Source: Parasedimentitalea marina
GTDB lineage: Bacteria; Pseudomonadota; Alphaproteobacteria; Rhodobacterales; Rhodobacteraceae
Length of the DNA: 64,000 nucleotides
Direction of reading: 5' to 3'
Assembly (NCBI RefSeq): GCF_004006175.1
Contig: NZ_CP033219.1
Coordinates: 3,782,001 to 3,846,000 of the forward strand
Part shown: piece by piece, positions 42,232-52,703 of the stretch
Layout: every line of letters begins with the position of its first letter
Numbering within the stretch: position 1 is the first letter of the stretch
Notes under the pieces: model-generated
What the model was told of the DNA's origin: nothing
Database searches by the model: none
What the model saw: the letters and a program-made list of their open reading frames with translations, nothing else
Made by a program: the position numbers and the translations under genes

Positions 42232-43217
42232 AGACCTACCAGATTGTTGGCATCGGCAATGCCGTTGTGGATGTCATCAGCCAAAGCGACGACAGCTTTC
42301 TTGACCTGATGGGCATCGAAAAAGGCATCATGCAGCTGATCGAGCGCGAACGCGGCGAGGTGCTTTATGCCGCGATGCAAGGTCGGGTGCAGACACCGGG
42401 CGGATCTGTGGCCAATACCATCGCTGGCGCCGGTGCGCTGGGGCTGGATGCTGCCTTTATTGGTCGCGTACATGACGATGCCCTGGGGCAATTCTACGCC
42501 AAATCGATGAGCGACGATGGCGTTGATTTTGTGAACCCACCTGTTGAAGGCGGCGAGTTGCCGACCTCGCGCTCGATGATTTTTGTCTCACCCGACGGTG
42601 AACGGTCGATGAACACCTATCTGGGTATCTCCTCCGAGCTGAGCTCGGCTGATGTATCCAAAGATGTCGCGGGCCAAGCCCAGATCATGTTCCTTGAGGG
42701 CTATCTGTTCGACAAGGACAAAGGCAAAACCGCGTTCCTGGAAGCCGCACGCAGCTGTCACGAGGGTGGCGGTAAGGCTGGCATCGCGATCTCTGATCCG
42801 TTCTGTGTGGAACGCCACCGCGCTGATTTCCTGTCGCTGATCGAAAACGAGCTGGACTATGTGATCGGCAACGAGGACGAGATCAGGTCGTTGTTCGAAA
42901 CCGACGATCTGGAGGAGGCACTAGCCAAAACCGCCGCGATCTGCCCGCTGGTCGTCTGCACCCGCTCGGGCGATGGCGTGACAGTTGTTTCCGAAGGTAA
43001 GCACATCGAAGTCCCTGTGACCAAAGTTGTTCCGGTTGATGCCACTGGTGCTGGCGATCAGTTTGCGGCTGGCTTTTTGTTTGGGCTGGCCACTGGTCGG
43101 GATCTGGAAACCTGTGCGAAAATCGGCTGTGTCTGCGCTGGCGAGGTGATCAGTCACATCGGTCCCCGCCCAGAGGCCAACATGCTGCACATGCTGAAGG
43201 CCGAAGGCCTGATTTGA
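42228..43217 (+). CDS. Adenosine kinase (PfkB family)
   Basis: The product has 329 residues. Ribokinase-like fold marks are IVGIGNAVVDVISQ at the N-terminus, TPGGSVANTIAGAGALG for substrate binding, and VPVDATGAGDQFAAGFLFGL with the catalytic Asp. Members of this clade in Alphaproteobacteria are annotated as adenosine kinases, which phosphorylate adenosine to AMP, for example after S-adenosylhomocysteine breakdown. It is coupled to nth by a 4-bp overlap and followed by a strong terminator. Confidence 0.92.
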   Translation: MKTYQIVGIGNAVVDVISQSDDSFLDLMGIEKGIMQLIERERGEVLYAAMQGRVQTPGGSVANTIAGAGALGLDAAFIGRVHDDALGQFYAKSMSDDGVDFVNPPVEGGELPTSRSMIFVSPDGERSMNTYLGISSELSSADVSKDVAGQAQIMFLEGYLFDKDKGKTAFLEAARSCHEGGGKAGIAISDPFCVERHRADFLSLIENELDYVIGNEDEIRSLFETDDLEEALAKTAAICPLVVCTRSGDGVTVVSEGKHIEVPVTKVVPVDATGAGDQFAAGFLFGLATGRDLETCAKIGCVCAGEVISHIGPRPEANMLHMLKAEGLI

Positions 43218-43245
43218 TATCAGCTTAACTAAATGAAACATCGAC

Positions 43246-43274
43246 AGGCCGCCCCTTTTCGGGCGGCCTTTTCT
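43246..43274 (+). terminator. Rho-independent terminator of the nth-adenosine kinase operon
   Basis: AGGCCGCCC-CTTTTC-GGGCGGCCT is a perfect 9-bp stem followed by TTTTCTT, 29 bp past the kinase stop. It ends just before the convergent MarR gene. Confidence 0.92.
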
Positions 43275-43276
43275 TG

Positions 43277-43774
43277 TCAGGGGTCCTGGCCAAGGTCAGC
43301 AGAAACCAGGGCCTTGCTCAGCAAAGCCTGCAAGGCCTCGACTTCAGTAGGATCAAGGCCAGCCATCATAGACGCCTGAATTTGCACATGTTCGGTGACC
43401 ACCTCATCAACCAGTGTCAGCCCCCTGTCCGTGAGAGAAATCAGGAAACTGCGGCTATCGTCCGGGTTCACGCTGCGCCTGACCAAACCATCTTTTTCAA
43501 GCCGATCTATGCGGTTGGTCATGGTCCCCGAAGCCACCATCGTTGCCTGAAGCAAAGCACCGGGTGACAACATGTGTGGTGCGCCCGCCCGGCGCAGCGT
43601 CGCCAGCACATCGAACTTTGCAGAATTCAGGCCAAACCTAACAAAATTCCGGTTCATTTCCTTTTGATAGGCCAGGTACAAAAGCGCGACGCGACCAATG
43701 ATCCCCATGGCCGTCACATCAAGATCTGGCCGCTCTTTTTCCCACTGTCGGGTAATGAAATCTACGTGGTCCAT
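43277..43774 (-). CDS. MarR family transcriptional regulator
   Basis: This 165-residue winged helix protein carries FGLNSAKFDVLATLRRAGAP, the recognition region LQATMVASGTMTNRIDRLEK and the wing DGLVRRSVNPDDSRSFLISL. It faces a DMT exporter divergently across 77 bp holding two inverted repeats, the standard set-up for a repressor that is released by the exporter's substrate. Confidence 0.94.
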   Translation of the reverse strand: MDHVDFITRQWEKERPDLDVTAMGIIGRVALLYLAYQKEMNRNFVRFGLNSAKFDVLATLRRAGAPHMLSPGALLQATMVASGTMTNRIDRLEKDGLVRRSVNPDDSRSFLISLTDRGLTLVDEVVTEHVQIQASMMAGLDPTEVEALQALLSKALVSADLGQDP

Positions 43775-43794
43775 ATTCTCTTGTCGCAGATTTT

Positions 43795-43838
43795 ATCTTG
43801 ACGTCAAGATTTAATCCAATTATCTCGACATCAAGATA
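43795..43838. promoter_or_regulatory. Two MarR-type operators in the marR/eamA promoter
   Basis: ATCTTGACGTCAAGAT (43795-43810) is a perfect palindrome; TATCTCGACATCAAGATA (43821-43838) is an imperfect second copy. Their centres are 27 bp apart. Both start codons lie within 25 bp. Confidence 0.75.
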
Positions 43839-43851
43839 AAAGGAGATTCCC

Positions 43852-44730
43852 ATGTCCAGACGACTAGATTTGCTGCTCACCGCACTTGCACCTGCCATCT
43901 GGGGGAGCAGTTATATCGTGACCACCCAGTTCCTGCCCGAGCACTCGGCCATGACAGTGGCATTCCTACGCGCCCTGCCCGCCGGATTGTTACTGCTGCT
44001 GATTGTGCGGCAACTGCCGCCGCTGAACTGGCTTGGCAAAATCTTCATCCTTGGCGCGCTGAATTTCTCGATCTTCTGGGCCATGCTGTTCATCTCGGCC
44101 TATCGCCTACCGGGCGGCGTCGCCGCAACGCTGGGGGCTGTTCAGCCGCTAATTGTGATCTTTCTGTCTGGCTTAGTGCTGCAAACTCAAATTCGCGGTG
44201 GCCAAATTCTTGCCGCTCTGTTGGGCATTGCAGGTGTTGCGCTGTTGCTTCTGACACCGGCAGCCAAATTGGACACGGTCGGGGTTCTGGCCGGCTTGGG
44301 CGGTGCGGCAGCAATGGCGGCTGGCGTGGTTCTGACCCGGAAATGGCAGCCACCCGTACCGCCGCTGACCTTTACCGCGTGGCAGATGACGGCAGGTGGG
44401 CTGTTGTTGCTACCAGTGGCCTTGTGGATCACACCTGAGATCCCCAGCTTCAGCCCGGCAAACCTGCTGGGTCTGGCCTACCTTGGTCTGATCGGCGGCG
44501 CGCTGACCTATGTGCTGTGGTTCCGTGGAATTGCGCGGATTGATCCAGCATCAGTGTCTATTCTGGGCGTATTCAGCCCCTTGTCAGCCGTACTCCTTGG
44601 CTGGGTCGTCATGGGGGAGACACTGTCGCCAAGTCAGGGTGCTGGCGCATTGCTAGCCCTGTTCAGCGTGTGGTTGGGGCAAAGCAAACTGAACCTGCGC
44701 CCTTTCAGCTTCACGTCACAGAAAGTCTGA
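43852..44730 (+). CDS. DMT family transporter (EamA) under MarR control
   Basis: This 292-residue protein has ten hydrophobic helices. It opens with LDLLLTALAPAIWGSSYIVT and carries the second EamA repeat around LLGLAYLGLIGGALTYVLWF. AGGAG stands before ATG. It probably exports a metabolite or drug-like compound sensed by the divergent MarR protein. It is convergent with rppH, with a hairpin between. Confidence 0.92.
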   Translation: MSRRLDLLLTALAPAIWGSSYIVTTQFLPEHSAMTVAFLRALPAGLLLLLIVRQLPPLNWLGKIFILGALNFSIFWAMLFISAYRLPGGVAATLGAVQPLIVIFLSGLVLQTQIRGGQILAALLGIAGVALLLLTPAAKLDTVGVLAGLGGAAAMAAGVVLTRKWQPPVPPLTFTAWQMTAGGLLLLPVALWITPEIPSFSPANLLGLAYLGLIGGALTYVLWFRGIARIDPASVSILGVFSPLSAVLLGWVVMGETLSPSQGAGALLALFSVWLGQSKLNLRPFSFTSQKV

Positions 44731-44747
44731 TCCAGCCTAGAGATACC

Positions 44748-44772
44748 CATGTCAGCCCTTGGGGCTGGCATG
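44748..44772. terminator. Hairpin between convergent eamA-like gene and rppH
   Basis: CATGTCAGCCC and GGGCTGGCATG form an 11-bp stem with one G-T pair and a very short loop. No T-run follows. Bidirectional termination is plausible. Confidence 0.5.
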
Positions 44773-44804
44773 ACCAAACATAGCGCAACTTACAGGCCAA
44801 AGCC

Positions 44805-45287
44805 CTACAAATGCGCCTTAAATTCTACAATCACACGCGCATAAACCTCACGCTTGAACGGCACAATCTTGTCGACCAGCTGATCCACCGGCTGCCAGCA
44901 CCAGGTCGAAAACTCGGGGTGGTCGGTGTCAATGTTGACCTGATCATCCGTCCCGGTGAACCGCATCAGGTACCATTTCTGCTCTTGGCCGCGATACTTG
45001 CCACCCCAGAATTTGGGCACCACGTCGTGCGGTAGATCATAGGGCAGCCAGCCATCGCTTTCGGCGATGATCGTGACCAGATCTGGCGTGACGCCGGTTT
45101 CCTCTTCCAGTTCACGCAGGACAGCTGCGCGGGGATCTTCGCCCGGGTCAATGCCACCCTGCGGCATCTGCCAAGCGTCCTTGAACCGATCCTTGCGCTG
45201 ACCGACGAACACATCGCCATCCGCGTTGATCATCATCACACCGACATTGGGGCGGTAAGGCAGCTTGGCAATCTCACTCGGGGTCAT
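44805..45287 (-). CDS. rppH: RNA pyrophosphohydrolase (Nudix)
   Basis: The product has 160 residues from the ATG at 45287, with GGAGAGCGAG ahead; the much longer frame upstream has no family match. It opens with [20 protein letters not shown], then [20 protein letters not shown] with the Nudix box [20 protein letters not shown] and ETGV. RppH removes pyrophosphate from the 5' end of mRNA to start decay; in Alphaproteobacteria the group also covers Ap4A hydrolases. It is divergent from the fadH-like gene. Confidence 0.94.
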   Translation of the reverse strand: MTPSEIAKLPYRPNVGVMMINADGDVFVGQRKDRFKDAWQMPQGGIDPGEDPRAAVLRELEEETGVTPDLVTIIAESDGWLPYDLPHDVVPKFWGGKYRGQEQKWYLMRFTGTDDQVNIDTDHPEFSTWCWQPVDQLVDKIVPFKREVYARVIVEFKAHL

Positions 45288-45366
45288 CTCGCTCTCCTGT
45301 TGTTGTGTGCTACTGTTTAGCGTTGCCCCAGCGTCGTACAAGAGGGTGACGCGGCGTTTCGGATGA

Positions 45367-47445
<2,079 letters not shown>

Positions 47446-47550
47446 ATAAATAGACGCTCATCTGTTTCACCGGTGAGCGTCATCTAAAACGTTGTCAGTG
47501 AATATTTTTGTCTCAGTGCTCAGTACTCCTTTTTTTGGGACCTACGTTTG

Positions 47551-47889
47551 CTAAGAAAGATACGCCCTGTTTATCAAAAAGTACTTTGCGGCCTCTACCA
47601 ACCTTTCGCTGGAGGCATTGCCCGACTGCTCACTAAAATATGTCTTGATGCTCTTCAAACTATAAAGCTCTACTTCCCAGTTGTACTTTTGACCTTTGAA
47701 CTCGAGAAATTCATCGTCTGCATCACTGTAAACATCTGTTTCAAGAACAAGGACATCATTAGAGCACGAACCATCTGGGGCTAACGCATACGCAACGAGA
47801 TAATCACCATCTAGTTCGTCAACTGCCTGCATAAGGCTCTCTAAGCCCATTACCTTGTAAGAGATTATCACCGGGTGTGTTATCTGCAC
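47551..47889 (-). CDS. Small acidic protein, DUF7716-like, in an AT-rich insert
   Basis: The product has 112 residues from a GTG at 47889, preceded by GGAGAGGA. The longer frame to 47979 runs antisense through the fadH remnant and is unlikely. The pattern of YALAPDGSCSNDVLVLETDV, DADDEFLEFKG, a C-terminal SSERLVEAAKYFLINRAYL and high acidity recalls DUF7716-type proteins, some of which sit near toxin or immunity genes. The resemblance is by eye and weak. Base composition is clearly more AT-rich than flanking genes. It lies between two copies of the fadH 3' end, so it was probably acquired. Confidence 0.6.
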   Translation of the reverse strand: MQITHPVIISYKVMGLESLMQAVDELDGDYLVAYALAPDGSCSNDVLVLETDVYSDADDEFLEFKGQKYNWEVELYSLKSIKTYFSEQSGNASSERLVEAAKYFLINRAYLS

Positions 47890-47925
47890 GACTTTCCTCT
47901 CCCCATTGTTTTCCCCACTTATTCC

Positions 47926-47970
47926 AAACGGGCGATCAATCAGGGGACCCGACTGGCCGCTGCATTCTGA
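47926..47970 (+). pseudogene. Fossil copy of the fadH 3' end
   Basis: Read on the plus strand this gives KRAINQGTRLAAAF followed by a stop, against [18 protein letters not shown] at the end of the intact gene (47401-47445). 35 of 45 bases match, and most of the differences are silent. It looks like the original gene tail displaced by an insertion at the 3' end of fadH. Confidence 0.75.
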
Positions 47971-47991
47971 ACCACACACCCTACGCCCCTC

Positions 47992-48336
47992 TCAACCGTG
48001 GATGTCTCGGCTGTCTGTCGGGGCCTGATCCCGGTCATTCATACCATAGTCACGGATCACGCTGGCCACCCGCAGGCGATAATCGGCAAAGATACCATTG
48101 CGTCCGCTGTCCTGCCCGGCGCGATGTTCTGTCAGTGCCCGCCAATTGGCCACCGCCTCTTCATCGCGCCAAAAAGACAGCGACAGCAATTTGTCCGGAT
48201 CACTCAGACTTTGGAACCGCTCAACCGAGATGAAGCCATCAATCTGCTGCAACACTGGCAACAGGTCAGCGGCAACCTGCAGGTAATCGGGTTTGCGGCC
48301 CTCGGCGATACGGACTTCGAACAGGACAGCTATCAT
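47992..48336 (-). CDS. Antibiotic biosynthesis monooxygenase (ABM) domain protein
   Basis: This 114-residue dimeric alpha-beta barrel protein opens with IAVLFEVRIAEGRKPDYLQV and carries DGFISVERFQSLSDPDKLLS and LSFWRDEEAVANWRA. ABM proteins are often heme- or cofactor-free oxygenases or of unknown role. Its start overlaps the end of the NIPSNAP gene in ATGA (48333-48336). Both are members of the same fold superfamily, so they may form a functional pair. Confidence 0.9.
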   Translation of the reverse strand: MIAVLFEVRIAEGRKPDYLQVAADLLPVLQQIDGFISVERFQSLSDPDKLLSLSFWRDEEAVANWRALTEHRAGQDSGRNGIFADYRLRVASVIRDYGMNDRDQAPTDSRDIHG

Positions 48337-48656
48337 TCAGGGTCTCCATGCGGTGAAGAGGCCAACTTCAACCAGGTCCGGTCTTCGCGCAACAGGAACT
48401 TCTCCTTCTGTGCGAACTCATAGTTTTCTCGCCCCAATGGATCGGCGGAAAGCCGGGCTCGATAGGATTCGTAATCGGCCAGACTGGCGACATTGTAGAT
48501 ACCATAGGCCAATGTCGATGAGCCTTCGTGCGGGGCATAGTATCCGATCAGGTCAGCGCCGCAGCGTGGGATCGCTTGCCCCCAGTTGCGGGCGTATTGC
48601 TCGAACATAGCTTTCTTTGTTGGGTCAATTTGGTAGCGGATAATACAGGTCAGCAT
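48333..48656 (-). CDS. NIPSNAP family protein
   Basis: This 107-residue ferredoxin-like barrel protein opens with MLTCIIRYQIDPTKKAMFEQ, has LIGYYAPHEGSSTLAYGIYN and ends with EFAQKEKFLLREDRTWLKL. The biochemical role of bacterial NIPSNAP proteins is unknown. It is first in a two-gene set with the ABM gene, translationally coupled. Confidence 0.9.
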   Translation of the reverse strand: MLTCIIRYQIDPTKKAMFEQYARNWGQAIPRCGADLIGYYAPHEGSSTLAYGIYNVASLADYESYRARLSADPLGRENYEFAQKEKFLLREDRTWLKLASSPHGDPE

Positions 48657-48756
48657 AGATGTCTCCGTGTTGCTGACCTGCTTCTATCTGCTTGGGCTGC
48701 TGTGATGTTTCGCCGGCGACCGAAGTATCCCGCCACATCGCGCTACCAGCCCGCGA

Positions 48757-49197
48757 TCATTCAACGATGATCGTGATCACTTCAGAGACAATGGGCTTTG
48801 AATGTGGCACATGGCCCAAATCACCCAAGACCAGTTGCAATGTGTGCTGGCCGGGCTCCAGATCAATTGAAGCCTCGGTTTGACCACCGCCAAAATGCAG
48901 GTGCTGCTCATCCGACATAATGCCATTGGACAATTCGTCGACACCATCTTCGCCCTGCCCCAGTGGAGGGCGATCAATCAGCAGATGGTGGTGACCAGTG
49001 TTTTCCTTTTCGGTGCCCGCCGGGGCCACACCCATGCCAGACAGGCCAAATACAACTTTGACCGGAGAGACAAAGGTATCACCGTCCTGAATGTTTACAA
49101 AATAGACCTGCGCATCAGGGTTCGAAGCGGTCTCTCCTCCGGCCCAAACCGGGCTGGCTAGACTGGCTGCAATCAATGCCGCTGTAATAGTTTTCAT
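48757..49197 (-). CDS. DUF4399 domain exported protein
   Basis: The product has 146 residues. A signal peptide (MKTITAALIAASLASPVWAG) is followed by a single beta-rich domain with VYFVNIQDGDTFVSPVKVVF, ENTGHHHLLIDRPPL and DEQHLHFGGGQTEASIDLEP. The histidine-rich strands are the DUF4399 hallmark and suggest metal binding in the periplasm. Function is unknown. It is divergent from the LysR gene. Confidence 0.93.
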   Translation of the reverse strand: MKTITAALIAASLASPVWAGGETASNPDAQVYFVNIQDGDTFVSPVKVVFGLSGMGVAPAGTEKENTGHHHLLIDRPPLGQGEDGVDELSNGIMSDEQHLHFGGGQTEASIDLEPGQHTLQLVLGDLGHVPHSKPIVSEVITIIVE

Positions 49198-49479
49198 CAG
49201 ACTTACCTCTAAACTGGAACCATAATAGCATCAGCCTAACCGTCACGCCCTGCAATTGCGACCTGCAACTGGGCCTCGTTGTGATAAACGTTTCAGGATC
49301 AATCGCCCTTTAAAACATGACCCATGTGTCGATTTTCACCGACTTGCCATGGTCTTGGCGATCGTTTCCAATGACTCAACGATCCCACGAAAACCCCGGT
49401 ATTATCCCACCAGCGCCCCGAAGTTGCCTGAATTCACCGTCATTCACGGTCACAGAACCGAATGTTCGAGGGGAACGAG

Positions 49480-50385
49480 ATGGACCGACTGACCGAAATG
49501 GAAGCCTTTGCCAACGTAGTGGACCAAGGTGGGTTTACAGACGCTGCGCGCAAGATGGGTATTTCCAAGTCTGCTGTCTCAAAGCACGTTTCCAGCCTTG
49601 AGGCCCGTTTGGGTGCTCGCCTGCTGAATCGCACAACTCGCCGGGTATCACCAACCGAGATTGGTCTGGCCTATTACGACCGGGCGCGACGGGTGCTGAA
49701 CGACGCTGGCGAAGCGGACGCGCTGGTGACCTCGATGCAATCGGCACCCTCCGGGCTGCTACGCATTTCCGTGGCCACAGATTTTGGCGTCAACCATCTG
49801 TCGCCGGTCCTGTCCGAATTCCTGAACGACTTCCCTGACATCACCGTCAACATGGTCCTGAACAACCGATTTGTAGAGCTGATCTCTGAAGGCTTCGACA
49901 TGGCGCTGCGGATTGGTGAGCTGGAAGACAGCACCCTGCGCGCCCGTAAATTGACCGAGACCACCAAGCGGATGATTGCCTCGCCAGAATATCTGGAGAA
50001 GTTTGGCCGACCGCAAAAGATTGACGACTTGAACACGCATAAACTGCTGCATTATTCGAACCAATCCAGCGGCAATATGTGGAAACTTACGGCGCCATCC
50101 GGCGAAAAGCGTCAGGTGCGCACGGCCGGCTGGCTGAGTGTCAATGATGGCCAATCGCTGCTGAACGCGGCCATTTCAGGCCTCGGTATCGCCTATTTGC
50201 CCAGCTACCTGTATTCCAGTGCGATGGCAGAGGGCTTGGTCGAAGATGTCATGCCAACGCTGCCAATCGAAACCCAAGGCATCTATGCCGTCTATCCACC
50301 CGGCCGCTTTACCCAACCCAAAGTGCGCGCATTTATTGATTTTCTAGTCCACGCCTTTGCAGATAAGGGCGCCGGCGACTGGTAA
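49480..50385 (+). CDS. LysR family transcriptional regulator
   Basis: The product has 301 residues from the ATG at 49480, after GAGGGGAACGAG. The winged helix-turn-helix (MEAFANVVDQGGFTDAARKM, GISKSAVSKHVSSLEARLGA) is followed by RLLNRTTRRVSPTEIGLAYY and the two-lobe effector domain. It belongs to the DsdA/CrgA-like group with a typical NDGQSLLNAAISGLGIAYLP segment. Target is unknown; the divergent gene is the DUF4399 protein, 282 bp away. Confidence 0.94.
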   Translation: MDRLTEMEAFANVVDQGGFTDAARKMGISKSAVSKHVSSLEARLGARLLNRTTRRVSPTEIGLAYYDRARRVLNDAGEADALVTSMQSAPSGLLRISVATDFGVNHLSPVLSEFLNDFPDITVNMVLNNRFVELISEGFDMALRIGELEDSTLRARKLTETTKRMIASPEYLEKFGRPQKIDDLNTHKLLHYSNQSSGNMWKLTAPSGEKRQVRTAGWLSVNDGQSLLNAAISGLGIAYLPSYLYSSAMAEGLVEDVMPTLPIETQGIYAVYPPGRFTQPKVRAFIDFLVHAFADKGAGDW

Positions 50386-50406
50386 TCCAGTGACCCTCGG
50401 TGATCT

Positions 50407-50433
50407 GCCCCGTGCTTTTGGCGCGGGGCTTTT
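50407..50433 (+). terminator. Rho-independent terminator of the lysR-like gene
   Basis: GCCCCGTGC-TTTTG-GCGCGGGGC is a 9-bp stem with one G-T pair followed by TTTT, 21 bp past the stop codon. It separates the gene from the convergent OmpA gene. Confidence 0.85.
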
Positions 50434-50466
50434 CTGTCTGTGGTTGCCGACCCCGTCGCTGGAACG

Positions 50467-51402
50467 TTATTGCGACAACAGCACCGCTTCGACCCGGCGA
50501 TTGGCGTCCCGCCCACTGGCAGTCAAGTTACTGGTCAGTGGGGCCATATACCCCACACCGGCGGTCTCAATCCGAGCTCCATCGATCTCAAACTGCTTCA
50601 ACAGTCTTTCCCGGACGGCATTGGCACGTTGGCGCGACAAAGTGGTATTCTTGTCCTGGTCACCAACGTTATCTGTATGACCAACCAACGAAATACGCAT
50701 TTCGGGAGAGGCCGCCAATACCTCCGCCAGTTTGGTCAGGTTATCGAACGGCCCGGTGCCAAGGCGCGCAGACCCGGTTTCAAACTCCAGCCCCTCTAGC
50801 ACCACGCGACCATTGGACGTCAAGGCCTCCATCAAGCTGACCTCATCGGTCTGCCTGGGCTGATCTGAAGCACTCACCTCTACTCCGGCCTCAAGTGGTG
50901 CAATCTCTATCGGATCAGAACTGGCCGGGGCCACTTCGATCACTTGAATATACGTCGTATTTCCCGAGCGGGACACCAGCACCGACAGCGCCTGGCTGTC
51001 GCCTTTGGTTGCAGAGAGGAACAGGAAATCACCAATATCCACGGTCATATCCGGCGCTGGCACCACTTCGATGCCAAATCGGAAATCAAACCCTCCGCAC
51101 TCTCGGGCCTGGCATTGGTACAGGACCTCATAGCCCGCATCCTGCACCTGCTGTCGCATCGGGGAAAACAGCTGCATCGCGCTGGTCTGCCCGGTCAAAC
51201 GCCAAGTGCGCCGCAGCACCTGACCTTCAAAATGCTGAACCGGGACGATGTCGCCTGCCGCAGGGCCCGTAGGCAGGGCATACCGCGCCAAGGGGCTTTG
51301 CCGCTCGCTTAGGAACTGGACACCTGCGGGCAAGATCAGTTCGCTTGCCAGAACCGGCAAGGCCAGCACTGCAACACCGACTATGGCAAGCGCGCGGATC
51401 AC
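50467..51402 (-). CDS. OmpA family protein with N-terminal DUF4892-like region
   Basis: The product has 311 residues. A signal peptide (MIRALAIVGVAVLALPVLAS) is followed by a beta-rich region (about residues 25-170) with QVQDAGYEVLYQCQARECGG, as in DUF4892-type proteins, then a linker. The C-terminal OmpA domain (about 205-311) has LEGLEFETGSARLGTGPFDN and ISLVGHTDNVGDQDKNTTLS, ending NRRVEAVLL. It likely binds peptidoglycan. Start and upstream stop overlap in ATGA (51399-51402). Confidence 0.92.
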   Translation of the reverse strand: MIRALAIVGVAVLALPVLASELILPAGVQFLSERQSPLARYALPTGPAAGDIVPVQHFEGQVLRRTWRLTGQTSAMQLFSPMRQQVQDAGYEVLYQCQARECGGFDFRFGIEVVPAPDMTVDIGDFLFLSATKGDSQALSVLVSRSGNTTYIQVIEVAPASSDPIEIAPLEAGVEVSASDQPRQTDEVSLMEALTSNGRVVLEGLEFETGSARLGTGPFDNLTKLAEVLAASPEMRISLVGHTDNVGDQDKNTTLSRQRANAVRERLLKQFEIDGARIETAGVGYMAPLTSNLTASGRDANRRVEAVLLSQ

Positions 51403-51971
51403 CGGAACTGGCTGTGATATTCGTCGTTCGGCACCATTCCTGTGGCGCTGGCGACCCGGTTGGACATGTTGTAAAATCCGGTCACATTGGCAATGTCCCA
51501 GATGTCACGATCGCTAAACCCAACATCCCGTAACCCCTGCCGGTCTGCCTCGGAAATCTCGGCGCTGGCGGTGGTCATTTTGGTTGCAAAATCCAGCATC
51601 CCACGCTGACGGTCATCCAGCGGCGCCACCCGGTAATTCATCACCAGCATTTCGCCCAATATCGGATCGCCCGATAGCTGGCGCACAGCCGCGCCATGGG
51701 CAACAAGGCAATAAAAACACTTGTTGATCGCCGAAACCACCACCGCGATCATCTCTCGCTCCAGCTTGCTTAACCCGCTATCCGCCAGCATCACATCGTT
51801 ATACATACCGGTAAATGCGTTCAGCTTATCGATATCAAAGGCGTTTGCCTTCAATACGTTAGGGACCATGCCTAGTTTCTCGATACAGATATCAAAGTAC
51901 TTTTGCGTTTGCGGCGGCAGCGGGTCCACCATCGGCAGGTCCAGTGCGGTGGGCATGGTTTCATCGGTCAT
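51399..51971 (-). CDS. Carboxymuconolactone decarboxylase / peroxidase-related protein
   Basis: This 190-residue helical AhpD-like protein carries the redox CxxC-x3-H site in NKCFYCLVAHGAAVRQLSG (C-F-Y-C). It matches the group of uncharacterised peroxidase-related enzymes, with LGMVPNVLKANAFDIDKLNA near the start and RDIWDIANVTGFYNMSNRVA near the end. A thiol-based peroxidase role is inferred. It is in a minus-strand run cinA-GNAT-this-ompA with tight joins. Confidence 0.92.
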   Translation of the reverse strand: MTDETMPTALDLPMVDPLPPQTQKYFDICIEKLGMVPNVLKANAFDIDKLNAFTGMYNDVMLADSGLSKLEREMIAVVVSAINKCFYCLVAHGAAVRQLSGDPILGEMLVMNYRVAPLDDRQRGMLDFATKMTTASAEISEADRQGLRDVGFSDRDIWDIANVTGFYNMSNRVASATGMVPNDEYHSQFR

Positions 51972-51977
51972 TCTGGA

Positions 51978-52703
51978 TCAGTCTCCGTTCGGCAAAATTC
52001 GATAATGATACTGTCCCACAGAGGTCATGCCGAGGGAAGCATAGAGACCATTTGCACCGGTGTTACGTTTGGTACATATCACCGTCAGTTCCGTGGCACC
52101 GTTATCGCGCGCCCAGAGGGCCGCTTGCCGCATCATCCACACCCCCATGCCTTTGCGACGTTGATGTGGCAAAATTTCCAGCGCGTGCACCATCGCTGTG
52201 CCGTCGTGGATGGCGCAGAACGCGGTTCCGGCGGGTTGTTCATTGCCGCGACTTAGAATCGACGTCTTTGGCCCCTTGACCCGGTCCATCACCGCCAGCC
52301 GCTCGGGACCAATACCGCCCGCCGCCCAAATTTCAGCCTGAATTGCCAGCGGCGTCCAGATGCAAAACGTGGTGACCCGGGGAATTTTGACATCGGTCAG
52401 CAAGGAAACCGGGCAGGACCACAGGTTGACGGGGTCTTTCACCGAATAGCCGCGCCCGGCCAGTTGAACATCCAGCTCACCCTCGCCATCGCGGATCATG
52501 AACAGTGGCACCTGCCCCATGTCACGCATGCCGGTTTCCGCAGCGGCGATATCGCTGTCTGTCACTGGACCGTTGAGTGTTGCCGCAGACACCCGGCTGC
52601 CACCGCCCTGCCCTTCGCGCAGGGTGATTGGCCCAAGGGGAAGCTGTCGGACGCAGGGCCATGTCGACTCGGCGACTGTATATAACCGCGGATCTGTGTT
52701 CAA
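51978..52703 (-). CDS. GNAT family N-acetyltransferase
   Basis: The product has 241 residues. A diverged N-terminal half is followed by a clear GNAT half (about residues 155-241) with EILPHQRRKGMGVWMMRQAA for acetyl-CoA binding and NTGANGLYASLGMTSVGQYH. Substrate is unknown. The start overlaps the cinA-like stop in ATGA (52700-52703), and 6 bp separate it from the next gene. Confidence 0.9.
   Translation of the reverse strand: MNTDPRLYTVAESTWPCVRQLPLGPITLREGQGGGSRVSAATLNGPVTDSDIAAAETGMRDMGQVPLFMIRDGEGELDVQLAGRGYSVKDPVNLWSCPVSLLTDVKIPRVTTFCIWTPLAIQAEIWAAGGIGPERLAVMDRVKGPKTSILSRGNEQPAGTAFCAIHDGTAMVHALEILPHQRRKGMGVWMMRQAALWARDNGATELTVICTKRNTGANGLYASLGMTSVGQYHYRILPNGD

Noticed and set aside
47453..47481. 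Inverted repeat GACGCTCA/TGAGCGTC after fadH as a terminator
   Set aside because: The loop is about 13 nt and no T-run follows, so it was kept only as part of the insert boundary and not called a terminator.
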